DNA from: Thermostichus vulcanus str. 'Rupite'
Lineage (GTDB): Bacteria > Cyanobacteriota > Cyanobacteriia > Thermostichales > Thermostichaceae
Assembly: GCF_022848905.1 (NCBI RefSeq)
Contig: NZ_JAFIRA010000004.1
Location: 1-64,000 of the forward strand
Reading direction: 5' to 3'
Length of the DNA stretch: 64,000 nt
The translations under genes and the position numbers were made by a program. Below the pieces are notes generated by a model, which searched no databases, was not told the DNA's origin, and saw nothing but the letters and a program-made list of their open reading frames with translations. Positions 8,540-16,470 of the stretch are shown in pieces; positions within the stretch are counted from its first letter, which is position 1; each line of letters begins with the position of its first letter.

Positions 8540-9380
8540 CACTCAGGTGGGCCTCAGGGCGACTGTCCACCACCCGCCGCAGCACCCCATTGACAAAAGT
8601 AGCCGCTTCGGGATCCCCGTATTTCTTGGCCAATTCCACCGCTTCATTGATGGTGACCCGCACTGGGCTACTGGCCAAAATTTCCATTTCCACGACTGCC
8701 AATCGCAGGATGTCTCGTTCGATCCGGCCTAGGCGCTGCAGTTGCCACCCCACCAAAGCTGCCTGCAAGCGAGCATCAATAGCTTCTTTGTGGCTCTGTA
8801 GAGCTGTGAGCAGTTGTAGGGCGTAGGCGCGCACCTCTGGGGATTGGGCAATGTGCAACAGCTCCGGCATGGACAAGGCTGCTCCCACTCGGTTGATCGC
8901 CCCTTGGGCCAGTTGAATCACATCATCCAAAATGTGCCGAATGCTGTTTAACCGGTTTTCCAGATGGTCTAGGGATTGGCTGGCGTTGCTGAGGGCAACT
9001 TGGGCTTGATGGGTTAACCCCAGCAGTTCGCTGTGGAGCGTCTGGGCCGATTGGGCATCGGCCTTGCTAAGGACGGTTTGCAGGTGTTTCAGTTGCCGTT
9101 GAACCTGTTGAAGGCGGTCCGTAGGAGAACGGGATCCCCCAACTTCATCGGGATCCCGCGTATCGACCACCAACAGCGGATCACTCTCGTGCAGCAGACG
9201 GTCACTGCGTTGAATTTCGGCAGCCGCTGTGGAGAGGGTTTCGTGGGTTTCTTCACTCAAGGCTCGCACCGCTGCTAGCAACAAATCCTCCAGTTGTTTT
9301 TCGTTAAGTTTGGCCGCCGTGGCCGGCAGTTGGTTGACCCCCAAAAGGGCCAGTTCGCGGGCGATACGCCGAGGTTGCAT
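8502..9380 (-). CDS. nusB: Transcription antitermination factor NusB, enlarged
   Basis: NusB binds boxA RNA together with S10 (NusE) and promotes antitermination of rRNA transcription. The N terminus ([19 protein letters not shown]) and the C-terminal core ([37 protein letters not shown]) are typical of cyanobacterial NusB. The protein is 292 residues, against roughly 210 that I recall for cyanobacterial relatives. The excess is a predicted helical, Gln/Leu-rich insertion at about 75-140 and a Gly/Ser/Pro tail after residue 275. Its stop codon (TAA) overlaps the stop of the convergent gst gene. Confidence 0.9.
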   Translation of the reverse strand: MQPRRIARELALLGVNQLPATAAKLNEKQLEDLLLAAVRALSEETHETLSTAAAEIQRSDRLLHESDPLLVVDTRDPDEVGGSRSPTDRLQQVQRQLKHLQTVLSKADAQSAQTLHSELLGLTHQAQVALSNASQSLDHLENRLNSIRHILDDVIQLAQGAINRVGAALSMPELLHIAQSPEVRAYALQLLTALQSHKEAIDARLQAALVGWQLQRLGRIERDILRLAVVEMEILASSPVRVTINEAVELAKKYGDPEAATFVNGVLRRVVDSRPEAHLSGDPSSPTAGSGG

Positions 9381-9513
9381 TGCAGAATCCCTATAGCTCC
9401 AAAGACTGCCCTACTGCCGCAAGGCGGCGCGCTATCGGGCCTAGCTATGTTAGCAGGCTGTTGAGGCCCAAGGGATGTAGGTGATTGGCTGAAGGGTAGC
9501 CGAAAGGGGTTGC

Positions 9514-11676
9514 TTAACCCGCCGCAGAGTTGGGGTTGAGCACTCGAAACAGCTGAGAGGCACTTTGCTCCTTGCCAAATCGGGATTGACTGGAAACCGA
9601 GAGGGTGAGCCGCCGCTTGCTGCGAGTAATGCCCACGTACAAGAGTCGCAACCGCTCTGCCGCCAAATCCAAAAAGGCTTGTTCGGTTGCGGAGTCCGCC
9701 TGGGGATCCCAGCTCCCTTTGGGACTCAACCGGCGCAGTTGGGCCAGAGCCTCCGCCTGTAAATCCACATCTTCCAAAAAGGCCAAGCCCAGACGGCGCT
9801 CCCCGTATTGGGTGGGGAACTCATAGGCGGACAGTTGCGGGATAAAGACCTGATCCCATTCCAACCCTTTGGAGCGGTGTAGGGTGGTGACGGTAATGCT
9901 ACCTGGTTCTGGGTCGAAGGCAAGAATCTCAGAAGGTAGGTTGTTGAGGCGGTGATCCAGAATGACCTGGAACTCCTGGGCGATCTCTTGCCAATCGGTT
10001 TCCGGCAGGGATCCCAACACTTGTTCCAACTGATCGATGACGTAGCGCCCGACAAACAATTCTTCCGGCTTGCGATAGAGGCTTTGGATAACCAGGTTCA
10101 GCACCTCCGCCCAAGGGGAACGGCCCGCCCGCAGCCAACCGGAAAGAGTGCGCAGTAAAGTGGCGAGTTTTTGCCAATGGGGGCCATCCGGCAGAGCAGG
10201 AGCCTCGCCAAAAGAGGGAAACAACAATCGTTCCGGCAGGGAAGCGCGGATCCTATTCAACATTGGCTCCAGTTCCGTCCGCGGGATCCCGGCCCAATCC
10301 GCCAGAGATTCCACCGCTGCTGCCAAGCGGGTCGGTGCTGTGGGTACCGCGAACAGATCGATCACCCCCTTCAGTTGCAAGAGCACCCGCCGTTGGCTGG
10401 GGTTATTGCGCAACAGGTCAATCACCCGACTGGCCCCCATTTCCTGCAGGTAGCTGAGGGCTTTGCCGCCCATGTCGTTGGTGATCACCAGAATGGCAAC
10501 CGTCTGCTCAGGAAAGGCTTGCATAGCCTGAATGGCTTGCAGTGCCACCTGCTGTAGCTCCTCCTCTGGGGAGCCGCGCACCACCTGAAACACCACCTGA
10601 CCCTCGCTGGCGTCAGGGTTTTGCCCACCGGAGGAGGCCAGTTGAATGTGTTGTGGGGCAAGGGCCGAGCGCAGCGCTTCCAGCGGATGGGATTGATTCA
10701 CCCAATCCACCAGACGGTTGGCCAAGGCGAGAATGGGCGGGGCGCTACGGCTGGACTCTTGCAAAGTCACCTGGGGGCTAGCCCGACAAAAGGCGCGAAA
10801 CAGACGCGGCTCGGCGGTGGTGAAGGTACCCATAATGCTCTGGTTTGGATCCCCAACCCGCACCAAGTTGCCAGTGCGCTGGCTGAGCAGACGCAACAGA
10901 TCTTCCTGCAACGGGGAGCTATCCTGGGCTTCATCTTCAAACAGGTAGTCGTACCAGTTTTGCACCTGGGCCCGCAATTCCGGGCTGCGCTCCATCCATT
11001 CCACCGCCTGCCAGCCCAAATCGTCGTAGTCCAATTTGCCCAGGCGCCGCAACTCCGCCTGGTAGCTGGCATAAATGGGGGCAGCCCAGCCCAAGTACCC
11101 GCCAATATCAGCAGGGATTTTTTCTGGAGCAAGACGCAGATTTTTGGCTGTGCTGATCACCGCCTGCACCATTTGCTGAAAACTTTTTCGGAAACGGGCT
11201 CGGTTGTCTGCTACCTTGCGCGGGTTATCGTCGCTGGGGATGAGGGGATCCCACAGCTGGGTATGGTGGGTGAGCCAGGCTCGACACAGCCGACTAAGCA
11301 GCCGATCTCGCTCGTATTGCTCCAGAATGGATAGCTCCTCCTGGAGAGCTGGGGCCTCCCGCAGCACCCGCAAGGAGAGAGAATGCAAGGTAAAAGCTTG
11401 GGTAAAGCGGTTCAGATAGCCCGCCTGTTGCAAGCGCTGGTTGATGCGGCTGATCAAATTGCCCCGCGCCGAGCGCATGTAGGTAAACACCCCGATTCGC
11501 TCCGGGGCAACGCCACGGTTGAGGATCAAATCCGAAATCAACAGCTCCAGGATAAAGGTCTTGCCACTGCCAGGAACGGCGGCAATCCCCAGGGCTCCCG
11601 ACTGGTAGGCCAACGCCTGCTGCTGGGCCGGGCGGAGGATCGGCTGAGGAAACGGGGGAGACGCCAAACCAACCAT
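9514..11676 (-). CDS. UvrD/PcrA-like superfamily 1 DNA helicase
   Basis: ATP-dependent 3'-5' DNA helicase of the UvrD group. It has Walker A in AAVPGSGKTF close to the N terminus, a Walker B variant DEAQD (LFEDEAQDSSPLQ), motif V-like TTLHRSKGLEWDQV and motif VI-like LRLLYVGITRSKRRL. The ATG at 11676 is preferred because it starts 26 bases after the upstream gene ends and just before conserved sequence; the longest frame, from 11769, would overlap that gene. The product is about 720 residues. It is a distant member rather than a clear UvrD or PcrA, so no symbol is given. It is probably co-transcribed with the phosphatase gene upstream. Confidence 0.88.
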   Translation of the reverse strand: MVGLASPPFPQPILRPAQQQALAYQSGALGIAAVPGSGKTFILELLISDLILNRGVAPERIGVFTYMRSARGNLISRINQRLQQAGYLNRFTQAFTLHSLSLRVLREAPALQEELSILEQYERDRLLSRLCRAWLTHHTQLWDPLIPSDDNPRKVADNRARFRKSFQQMVQAVISTAKNLRLAPEKIPADIGGYLGWAAPIYASYQAELRRLGKLDYDDLGWQAVEWMERSPELRAQVQNWYDYLFEDEAQDSSPLQEDLLRLLSQRTGNLVRVGDPNQSIMGTFTTAEPRLFRAFCRASPQVTLQESSRSAPPILALANRLVDWVNQSHPLEALRSALAPQHIQLASSGGQNPDASEGQVVFQVVRGSPEEELQQVALQAIQAMQAFPEQTVAILVITNDMGGKALSYLQEMGASRVIDLLRNNPSQRRVLLQLKGVIDLFAVPTAPTRLAAAVESLADWAGIPRTELEPMLNRIRASLPERLLFPSFGEAPALPDGPHWQKLATLLRTLSGWLRAGRSPWAEVLNLVIQSLYRKPEELFVGRYVIDQLEQVLGSLPETDWQEIAQEFQVILDHRLNNLPSEILAFDPEPGSITVTTLHRSKGLEWDQVFIPQLSAYEFPTQYGERRLGLAFLEDVDLQAEALAQLRRLSPKGSWDPQADSATEQAFLDLAAERLRLLYVGITRSKRRLTLSVSSQSRFGKEQSASQLFRVLNPNSAAG

Positions 11677-11702
11677 CGATGGATCCCAGGTGAACTTGTA
11701 AC

Positions 11703-12578
11703 CTAGCTGAGGATAAAAGTCTCGATAGCGGCAGCCACACCATCCTGATCCACAGAGGGGGCCACCCAATCGGCATGGGGCAACAAAGCAGCAGAGGCAT
11801 TACCCATCGCCACCCCGATCCCCGCATACTGAATCATCTCAATATCGTTGTCGCTATCCCCAATCGCCATCACCTGATCCGCCGACAACCCCAGCACCTC
11901 CTCCGCCAGAAAGCGAACGGCATTGCCCTTGTTCACCGCCGGATGGGTAGCCTCCAGAAACATGGGCTCGGAACGGGTCAGGTAAAGCTGCTCACGAGAA
12001 TACTGTTGCCGCAGGGATCCCAGCAATTCGCTGATCAAATCGACATCCTCCGACATGGCCAGGATCTTGGTGGGCTTTTGCCCCCGTTGTTTGTCCGAAA
12101 GTAGCTGAAAAGGTACCTGGGAGCGCTGGGCATAGGCTTGACTGAGGGGGCTAAGCTCCCGCAAATACAGTTGATCCTCGATGTAGAGGTGCACCACCAG
12201 CGGGTGATCCTGCAATCTTTGCAACACATCCTCCGCCAGTTCCCAGTCCATGGCCCAGTGCTTGAGGGTAACTTGGCTGACGGGATCCCGAATTAACGCC
12301 CCTTGATAGCTGCACAAGGGCATATCCGCCTGGATAGCATAGTGAAACCGTTCTGCCGAGCGATGCATGCGCCCTGTGGCGATGGCCACCCGTACCCCAG
12401 CGGCCTTGGCTTTTTGGATGGCCTCCTGCACGGGCTCTGAGACCTGGTTAGAACGCCCGGCAAGCGTGCCGTCAATATCCAACACCAGCAGCCGAATCTC
12501 CCGCTGAGTAGGAGATGTGGACTCTTGCCGCTGTTCCTTGAACTGAGCCTTGGGTTGAACTGCTACCTGGGTTTGCAT
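11703..12578 (-). CDS. Cof-type HAD-IIB family phosphatase
   Basis: Haloacid-dehalogenase hydrolase with a type IIB cap; family members dephosphorylate sugar phosphates, FMN or other small molecules. The nucleophile motif is DIDGT (in LLVLDIDGTLAG), followed by ATGRM (motif II) and the C-terminal GDSDNDIEMI (motif IV). The start at 12578 (MQTQVAV) is chosen because AGGAGG lies five bases upstream; a longer frame begins at 12632 with the purine run directly against its ATG. The product is 291 residues. It precedes the helicase gene by about 26 bases. The substrate cannot be told from sequence. Confidence 0.88.
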   Translation of the reverse strand: MQTQVAVQPKAQFKEQRQESTSPTQREIRLLVLDIDGTLAGRSNQVSEPVQEAIQKAKAAGVRVAIATGRMHRSAERFHYAIQADMPLCSYQGALIRDPVSQVTLKHWAMDWELAEDVLQRLQDHPLVVHLYIEDQLYLRELSPLSQAYAQRSQVPFQLLSDKQRGQKPTKILAMSEDVDLISELLGSLRQQYSREQLYLTRSEPMFLEATHPAVNKGNAVRFLAEEVLGLSADQVMAIGDSDNDIEMIQYAGIGVAMGNASAALLPHADWVAPSVDQDGVAAAIETFILS

Positions 12579-12750
12579 TGCCCCTCCTGCTGGCAACCTC
12601 CCAGACGGTAACACGGCTCTGGTGGGATTCATCTCCTAGATGCACCGCTTAGGTGGGTCGAGGCAACCGGATCCCTCAAAACCCAGGATCGGTTCTCTCC
12701 CCTGCTCCTGCCAGAGAGAGGACGTACAATCAAAGAAGATTGGTGCCGTA

Positions 12751-13713
12751 ATGGACGAAAACACCGTGAACATGCTGAAACGAATCGGCCGCAGTTGCCG
12801 ACCCCTATTGGCCATTGCTTTGGCGTTGATCCTGGCCTTGGCCCCGGTGAGCACCGTCTGGGCTCGCAGTGGCGGTCGTATCGGCGGCGGCTCTTTCCGG
12901 GCTCCCACCTTCTCTGCTCCCCGCTCGATTGGCCCCCGCTCCGCTCCTGTGTATCCCAGTGGTGGCTATGGAGGTGGCTTTGGGTTTCCCCTGCTGTTGC
13001 CCTTTTTCTGGGGGGGTGGCGGTGGCGGCCTGTTTACGCTGCTGCTGCTGATTGGGGCAGGTAGCTTTTTGGTACGGACGTTGCGCTCCGCAGCCGACTC
13101 CGAAGACGGGGATGACCCTACCGGCCTCCGCGATCCGCAAGTGACCGTGGCTCAGGTGAAAGTGGGCCTGCTCTCTAGCGCCCGGCAACTGCAGAAAGAT
13201 ATCAACACCTTAGCCTTAGAATCCGATACCCAATCTCCAGAAGGGTTGAGCCAACTGTTGCAGAATGTCAGCCTCAGCCTGATGCGTTACAGCGACTACT
13301 GGGTCTATGGCCATGCAGAAGCTGGTAAGCTGCCCCTGTCCCGCGCCGAATCCCTCTTTTACCAAGCCTCCTTACAAGAGCGCAGCAAGTTCAGCATCGA
13401 GAGCCTCAGCAACCGTAACAATCAGTTACACCGGGCTGCACAACCGCAACCGGCGCTAGCAGGAGCCTCCGATGGGATCCCGGAAGTGGGGGAATATCTG
13501 GTTGTCACGCTGCTAGTGGCGTATCGAGGTGGTTCGGGTACACTACCTGTAGTTAATTCCGTGGCGGAGCTGCGGCAGTGCCTCATGCAGTTGGCATCCC
13601 TCTCAGCAGAGCGGGTTGTGGCCATTGAAGTGTTGTGGACGCCGCAGTTGGAGGGAGACACCCTGTCGGCAGATGCGCTTTTAACTGAGTACCCGGAAAT
13701 GCGACTCCTCTGA
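12751..13713 (+). CDS. DUF1517 family membrane protein
   Basis: From ATG 12751 the product is 320 residues. It has a hydrophobic segment (about 20-37, ending APVSTVWA) that is either a signal peptide or an anchor. A Ser/Arg/Gly-rich stretch follows, then a second hydrophobic segment preceded by a Gly run (FFWGGGGGGLFTLLLLIGAG). The cytosolic or lumenal C-terminal domain matches the DUF1517 pattern known from cyanobacteria and plastids (VTVAQVKVGLLSSARQLQ, RYSDYWVYGHAEA, EYLVVTLLVAYRG). An ATG at 12772 is an alternative start. Function is unknown. The gene is divergent from the HAD phosphatase gene. Confidence 0.85.
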   Translation: MDENTVNMLKRIGRSCRPLLAIALALILALAPVSTVWARSGGRIGGGSFRAPTFSAPRSIGPRSAPVYPSGGYGGGFGFPLLLPFFWGGGGGGLFTLLLLIGAGSFLVRTLRSAADSEDGDDPTGLRDPQVTVAQVKVGLLSSARQLQKDINTLALESDTQSPEGLSQLLQNVSLSLMRYSDYWVYGHAEAGKLPLSRAESLFYQASLQERSKFSIESLSNRNNQLHRAAQPQPALAGASDGIPEVGEYLVVTLLVAYRGGSGTLPVVNSVAELRQCLMQLASLSAERVVAIEVLWTPQLEGDTLSADALLTEYPEMRLL

Positions 13714-13794
13714 GGGCCTTTGGGTGAACAGGGAGCGGCTGCGGCTGAGTGCCTCAACTCTTCAGGATCCCCGCCGTTTGGTTTGGGAGGTTCT

Positions 13795-14619
13795 ATGTCT
13801 GGGTATGATGCTTCAGCCGGGGGTCATCGCTCCCCCTGGAAGTCTGGCCAAGCTAGGCAAGCGGATTCTCTACTGGATGATTTGTTCGACGACCTAGAAC
13901 ACAGCTTCGATGAAGGGTTGGGGGAGGTTGAGGAGTACCCCTATTTCGGCACGCGGCCTCCATTACGTTCCCGGCGTTCTCAGTCCTCTGGAGGGATGTT
14001 GCTGGGGATGGCTTTGGCCGCTACTTTTGTGGCAGGACTCGCCTTCTGGATGACTCTACGCCCACGGGCAGTGGTTTTTTCAACAAGCAGAGAGTTCAGG
14101 GGGGAATTGCCCTTTTTGGAGAAGGAGAGTGACCCTTCAGAAGGGGATCCCTTGTTGGCAACACCGACCTCCCTGCTGGAGCAGGCATCCGATTCTTCCT
14201 TCACGATGACAAATCCTCAGGAAGATTCGCCTAAGGTACCCGAGGGAAATGCCGCTGCTCCAAAGGACTCTGTCCCTCTGGCGCCAACAGGGACAGCGGC
14301 CATTGCGGCAGAACCCGCTCCAGCCCGAGCAGCCTCTCCTGCTGTCTCTGCACCCTCGGTGCCCGCAGCTCCTCCAGTTCCCCCAGCGCCAGTACGGATC
14401 CCACCCCAGCCGGTGCCGCAGATGAAACTGGTGGGGTTGATCCACGATCCGGGCGCCCCCAAAGCCCTGATTTTGATTGACAATGTGGTGCGGCAGGTGC
14501 CAGTGGGGCACCCTGTTAAAGCCGAGTGGCGGGTTACCTCCATTAGCCCCTACGGAGTGGCCGTCAGCAATGGTGCCCAAAGTTTCACCTTGCAGTTGGG
14601 ATTAACGCAGCGGATTTGA
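13795..14619 (+). CDS. Single-pass protein with a PilP/GspC-like C-terminal domain
   Basis: The start at 13795 has GGGAGG seven bases upstream. The 274-residue product has a soluble acidic N terminus, one membrane helix (LLGMALAATFVAGLAFWM), a long Ala/Pro-rich linker (AAPPVPPAPVRIPPQP) and a small C-terminal beta domain. That domain (KLVGLIHDPGAPKALILI, VPVGHPVKAEWRVTSIS, GVAVSN) has the rhythm of the periplasmic domains of PilP and GspC, which dock onto secretins. This is a pattern resemblance, not a firm match, and no pilus genes are nearby. The lipoprotein cyclophilin gene starts 50 bases downstream. Confidence 0.65.
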   Translation: MSGYDASAGGHRSPWKSGQARQADSLLDDLFDDLEHSFDEGLGEVEEYPYFGTRPPLRSRRSQSSGGMLLGMALAATFVAGLAFWMTLRPRAVVFSTSREFRGELPFLEKESDPSEGDPLLATPTSLLEQASDSSFTMTNPQEDSPKVPEGNAAAPKDSVPLAPTGTAAIAAEPAPARAASPAVSAPSVPAAPPVPPAPVRIPPQPVPQMKLVGLIHDPGAPKALILIDNVVRQVPVGHPVKAEWRVTSISPYGVAVSNGAQSFTLQLGLTQRI

Positions 14620-14669
14620 AGCATGGGATCTGGGGGGATCTCAATCGCGGATGGAGAGGGAGGGGGCAC

Positions 14670-15425
14670 ATGAACCGATACGCAGCAGGAATGGTTTTGG
14701 TTCTGGGGCACTTCTGCTTCGGCCTGCTCGGTTGTCGAAGCACGACTCCGGCACTGGAATCTCTCACTGAACATGGGATCCCAGTTGCCTATGCCGATCG
14801 CCCACAGTTGCGGGGCAAAGCTGTGGTGGAATTGGAGCTGCAAACCGCTCAGGCGGGGTTGGGCAAGGTGATTCTCGAGATCCATGGAGAGTCTGCCCCC
14901 CTCACGGGTGGCCAGTTTATTGATTTGGTGCAGCGCGGCTTTTACAACGGCCTCACCTTCCATCGGGTCGAGAAAGATCCGCAGCCGTTTGTGGTTCAGG
15001 GTGGAGATCCCCGTGGGGATGGCACGGGTGGCGCAACCGAACCGGGCAGCAACCGTATGCGTACAATTCCCCTGGAAATTCAAGTGCGGGGGGAACCCCA
15101 GCCCCGTTACAACACCTTGATCGAGGATCCCGTGACTTTGCGTAATTTGGCTCTACCCCATCGTTCGGGGGCGGTGGCCATGGCTCGTTCTAGCCCACTG
15201 GATTCCGCATCTTCTCAGTTTTATATCAGCCTGTCTTCCCTGCCGATTTTGGATGGGCGTTACGCCGTGTTCGGGTACGTCATTGAAGGGATGGAATGGG
15301 TGGATAAGGTGCAGGTGGGGGATGTGATTCGCTCAGCACGGGTGATCGAGGGGGAAGAATGGCTCACGGTTCCAGCAGCAGTCTCCCAGCAACAGGCACA
15401 AGAACAATCGCTTCAAGAACCCTAA
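14670..15425 (+). CDS. Lipoprotein peptidyl-prolyl cis-trans isomerase, cyclophilin type
   Basis: Folding catalyst that isomerises Xaa-Pro bonds, predicted to be anchored outside the plasma membrane. The start at 14670 follows a GGAGGG site; the signal peptide ends in the lipobox LLGC with C22 as the lipidation site. The cyclophilin domain has FIDLVQRGFYNGLTFHRV, VVQGGDPRGDGTGG and SQFYISLSSLPILDGRYAVFGYV. The usual FHR and QGGDP positions are kept, and an insertion of about 30 residues precedes GAVAMARS, a layout I associate with cyanobacterial lumenal or periplasmic isomerases. It sits 50 bases after the one-helix gene and may share its transcript. Confidence 0.9.
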   Translation: MNRYAAGMVLVLGHFCFGLLGCRSTTPALESLTEHGIPVAYADRPQLRGKAVVELELQTAQAGLGKVILEIHGESAPLTGGQFIDLVQRGFYNGLTFHRVEKDPQPFVVQGGDPRGDGTGGATEPGSNRMRTIPLEIQVRGEPQPRYNTLIEDPVTLRNLALPHRSGAVAMARSSPLDSASSQFYISLSSLPILDGRYAVFGYVIEGMEWVDKVQVGDVIRSARVIEGEEWLTVPAAVSQQQAQEQSLQEP

Positions 15426-15585
15426 CCTGGGGATCCCAGCAGCTTATGATGGGCGACAGCAACGGTTGGCAGCTCCTTGACGCCGGTCTGGTTTGGAGCA
15501 TCTTGTCGCAGTTGCTTCCTATTTGCTGTAGCTCAGCTCTTCTGCCCTCTCTGCCAGCGGCCTCATCTGCCAAAGGCACCCTTTC

Positions 15586-16383
15586 ATGTACGAAGACGCT
15601 TTTTCTCCACTAGAACCGCTGGACGAACTCCCGCCGCATCCGCCCCCAGATGTGGATGTGGAGGTGATGTTGCAGCAACTGGAGGATAGGGATCCCTATT
15701 TGCGGATGCAAGCGGCGCGAGCCTTCTGCGATCTGGAAGAACCCCGTGCTGTCCAGCAACTGTTGACCTTGGTGCGGGATCCCTGTCCGTTGGTGCGGGT
15801 GGGAGCCGCCTACGCTTTGGGGCGTAACCCGGATCCTGGTGGAGTGGAGGTGTTGATCGAGGGCTTGCGCTGGGATTGGAATGGCTATGTGCGCAAGGGC
15901 TTGGTTTGGGCCTTGGGCAATGCTAAGGATCCCCGCGCCTATCCAGTCCTGATGGAGGTTTTGGCTAACGATATTACCGCCGTGCGCCTGTGGGCCGCCA
16001 GTGCTCTCGGACAACTAGCCCAAGCACAAGTCTTACCCTGCTCAGCCCTACCGGAGGTTGCCATGGCCCTCTGCCGGGGCTTGGCCGGGGATCCGGTTGC
16101 ACCTGTGCGGGGTAATTGTGCCTGGAGCTTGGGTATCCTTGGGCAGCAGCTGAAGCAGCTCCTGTCTGATCCGGATGCAGATCAAACCCCCTACCAAGCT
16201 CTGAAGGAGCAGCTGTTGCTCAGTGCCAGTGGTGATCCTGATTGGGGAGTACGGGATGATGCGCGGCTCTCTTTGCAAAAGCTAGCGGATCCCGGCTGCC
16301 GTGCTGTTAGGCAAGCCTTAAGCGACAGGGGGAGGGAAGTCTTTGTGCTGGAGCAACCGGATCAGCTGGATTGCTTGGAGTAA
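15586..16383 (+). CDS. HEAT-repeat protein
   Basis: The 265-residue protein is built from about five helical HEAT units (DRDPYLRMQAARAFCDLEEP, LVRVGAAYALGRNPDPGG, YVRKGLVWALGNAKDP, AVRLWAASALGQLA, VRGNCAWSLGILGQQL). In cyanobacteria such repeats occur in phycobilin lyases (CpcE/F), in NblB-like proteins and in many adaptors. With no partner gene adjacent, assignment to bilin chemistry would be a guess. The C-terminal 25 residues contain a copy of the dispersed mini-repeat also found in recJ (16301-16343), which probably extends the original C terminus. Confidence 0.8.
   Translation: MYEDAFSPLEPLDELPPHPPPDVDVEVMLQQLEDRDPYLRMQAARAFCDLEEPRAVQQLLTLVRDPCPLVRVGAAYALGRNPDPGGVEVLIEGLRWDWNGYVRKGLVWALGNAKDPRAYPVLMEVLANDITAVRLWAASALGQLAQAQVLPCSALPEVAMALCRGLAGDPVAPVRGNCAWSLGILGQQLKQLLSDPDADQTPYQALKEQLLLSASGDPDWGVRDDARLSLQKLADPGCRAVRQALSDRGREVFVLEQPDQLDCLE
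16301..16343 (+). repeat. Second in-frame copy of the recJ mini-repeat
   Basis: It aligns base for base with 6201-6243, without gaps through the TTAAGCGACAG core, and is read in the same frame. The GGA-loop hairpin has decayed here (GGGAGGGAAGTC). Confidence 0.6.
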
Positions 16384-16398
16384 AGTACCCGACGCTAG

Positions 16399-16442
16399 GC
16401 CTACGGCACGGTAGGCGAACGCCCTCCGGCAGAGCGTGCGCC
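16399..16442. repeat. Two tandem hairpins between convergent genes
   Basis: The first hairpin is perfect: GCCTAC (16399-16404), loop GGCACG, GTAGGC (16411-16416). The second, overlapping its 3' side, pairs 16414-16425 with 16431-16442 with two mismatches. The sequence style (CTACGG, CTCCGGCAGAGCG) recurs near 53917-53960. It resembles the dispersed palindromic repeats seen in many cyanobacterial genomes. It may also end transcription of the HEAT gene, whose stop is 16 bases upstream. Confidence 0.5.
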
Positions 16443-16470
16443 TCCTGCTGCTTTAGCTGAGGATTACAGA

